Of a stretch of 45,758 nt of DNA, positions 45,688 through 45,758 are shown one piece after another. A program made the translations under genes and the position numbers. Numbering within the stretch: the first letter of the stretch is position 1; each line of letters begins with the position of its first letter. The notes under the pieces were generated by a model. That model was not told the origin of the DNA and did not search any database. It saw only the letters and a program-made list of their open reading frames with translations. The DNA is from Pseudomonadota bacterium. Lineage in GTDB: Bacteria > Pseudomonadota > Gammaproteobacteria > Thiotrichales > Thiotrichaceae. The stretch lies in assembly GCA_002747435.1 (NCBI GenBank), contig PDPH01000014.1, positions 1-45,758 on the forward strand. Direction: 5' to 3'.

Positions 45688-45758
45688 CGTATTGATTACA
45701 CAAGGCTCACATCCAGTTTTCGACAGACTTCAATCAACCTGCTGACGCCCGATGGCAA

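Overview
The window looks like chromosomal DNA from a gammaproteobacterium of moderate GC content. Evidence includes lptF/lptG, smc-zipA, the large single-chain purL, ampD and ampG, an E. coli-like iscR, ygiQ, a DUF1249 gene and a one-piece tmRNA whose tag reads ANDDSYALAA. A sulfur-oxidising Thiothrix-like lineage would fit the TsoY-like membrane protein, but that is a guess, not a demonstration.

Layout. 1-1902: 5' part of a large secreted lipoprotein gene (minus strand) behind a Fur-box-like site. 2240-11706: ygiQ, a small lipoprotein, a COX15/CtaA-like membrane protein that has lost two heme-ligand histidines, a BON-LysM protein (Kbp), an NlpC/P60 cell-wall hydrolase, a 765-residue tail-anchored coiled coil built from Arg-Asp heptads, and a TsoY-like membrane protein. 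11811-24991: ampD, purL, xseA, a DAHP synthase, ampG, lptFG and a secreted ankyrin protein. ampD and ampG both serve peptidoglycan recycling. 31184-43577: sodB, a phospholipid-methyltransferase-like gene, ssrA (tmRNA), zipA-smc, pgm, DUF1249, iscR, a PrpE/PphA-type phosphatase, DUF423, mutY and tRNA-Gly(CCC). 43675-45687: a frameshifted membrane-protein pseudogene, then an HTH plus ImmA/IrrE metallopeptidase gene.

The standout is an integron-type gene-cassette island at about 26.05-30.1 kb, lodged between a glycosyltransferase (minus strand) and a divergent flippase-like gene (plus strand). It contains two attC sites, each split by a shortened group II intron. The introns lie on the strand opposite to the cassettes, as class C-attC introns do. 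Removing both introns restores two ordinary-size attC sites of 60 and 64 nt. The cassette between them (26171-29136) carries a complete type II restriction-modification system: controller protein C with canonical C-boxes, a PD-(D/E)XK endonuclease, and a convergent beta-class methyltransferase with its own promoter. The outer arms that would pair in the excised circle (GCAGCTAAC and GTTAGCTGC) match 9 of 9. Flanking cassettes are broken: a solitary HigA-like antitoxin on one side and a 31-codon methyltransferase fragment on the other. No integrase or attI is visible. Both introns keep only the C-terminal end of their reverse transcriptase, share the same large internal loss, and then decayed independently.
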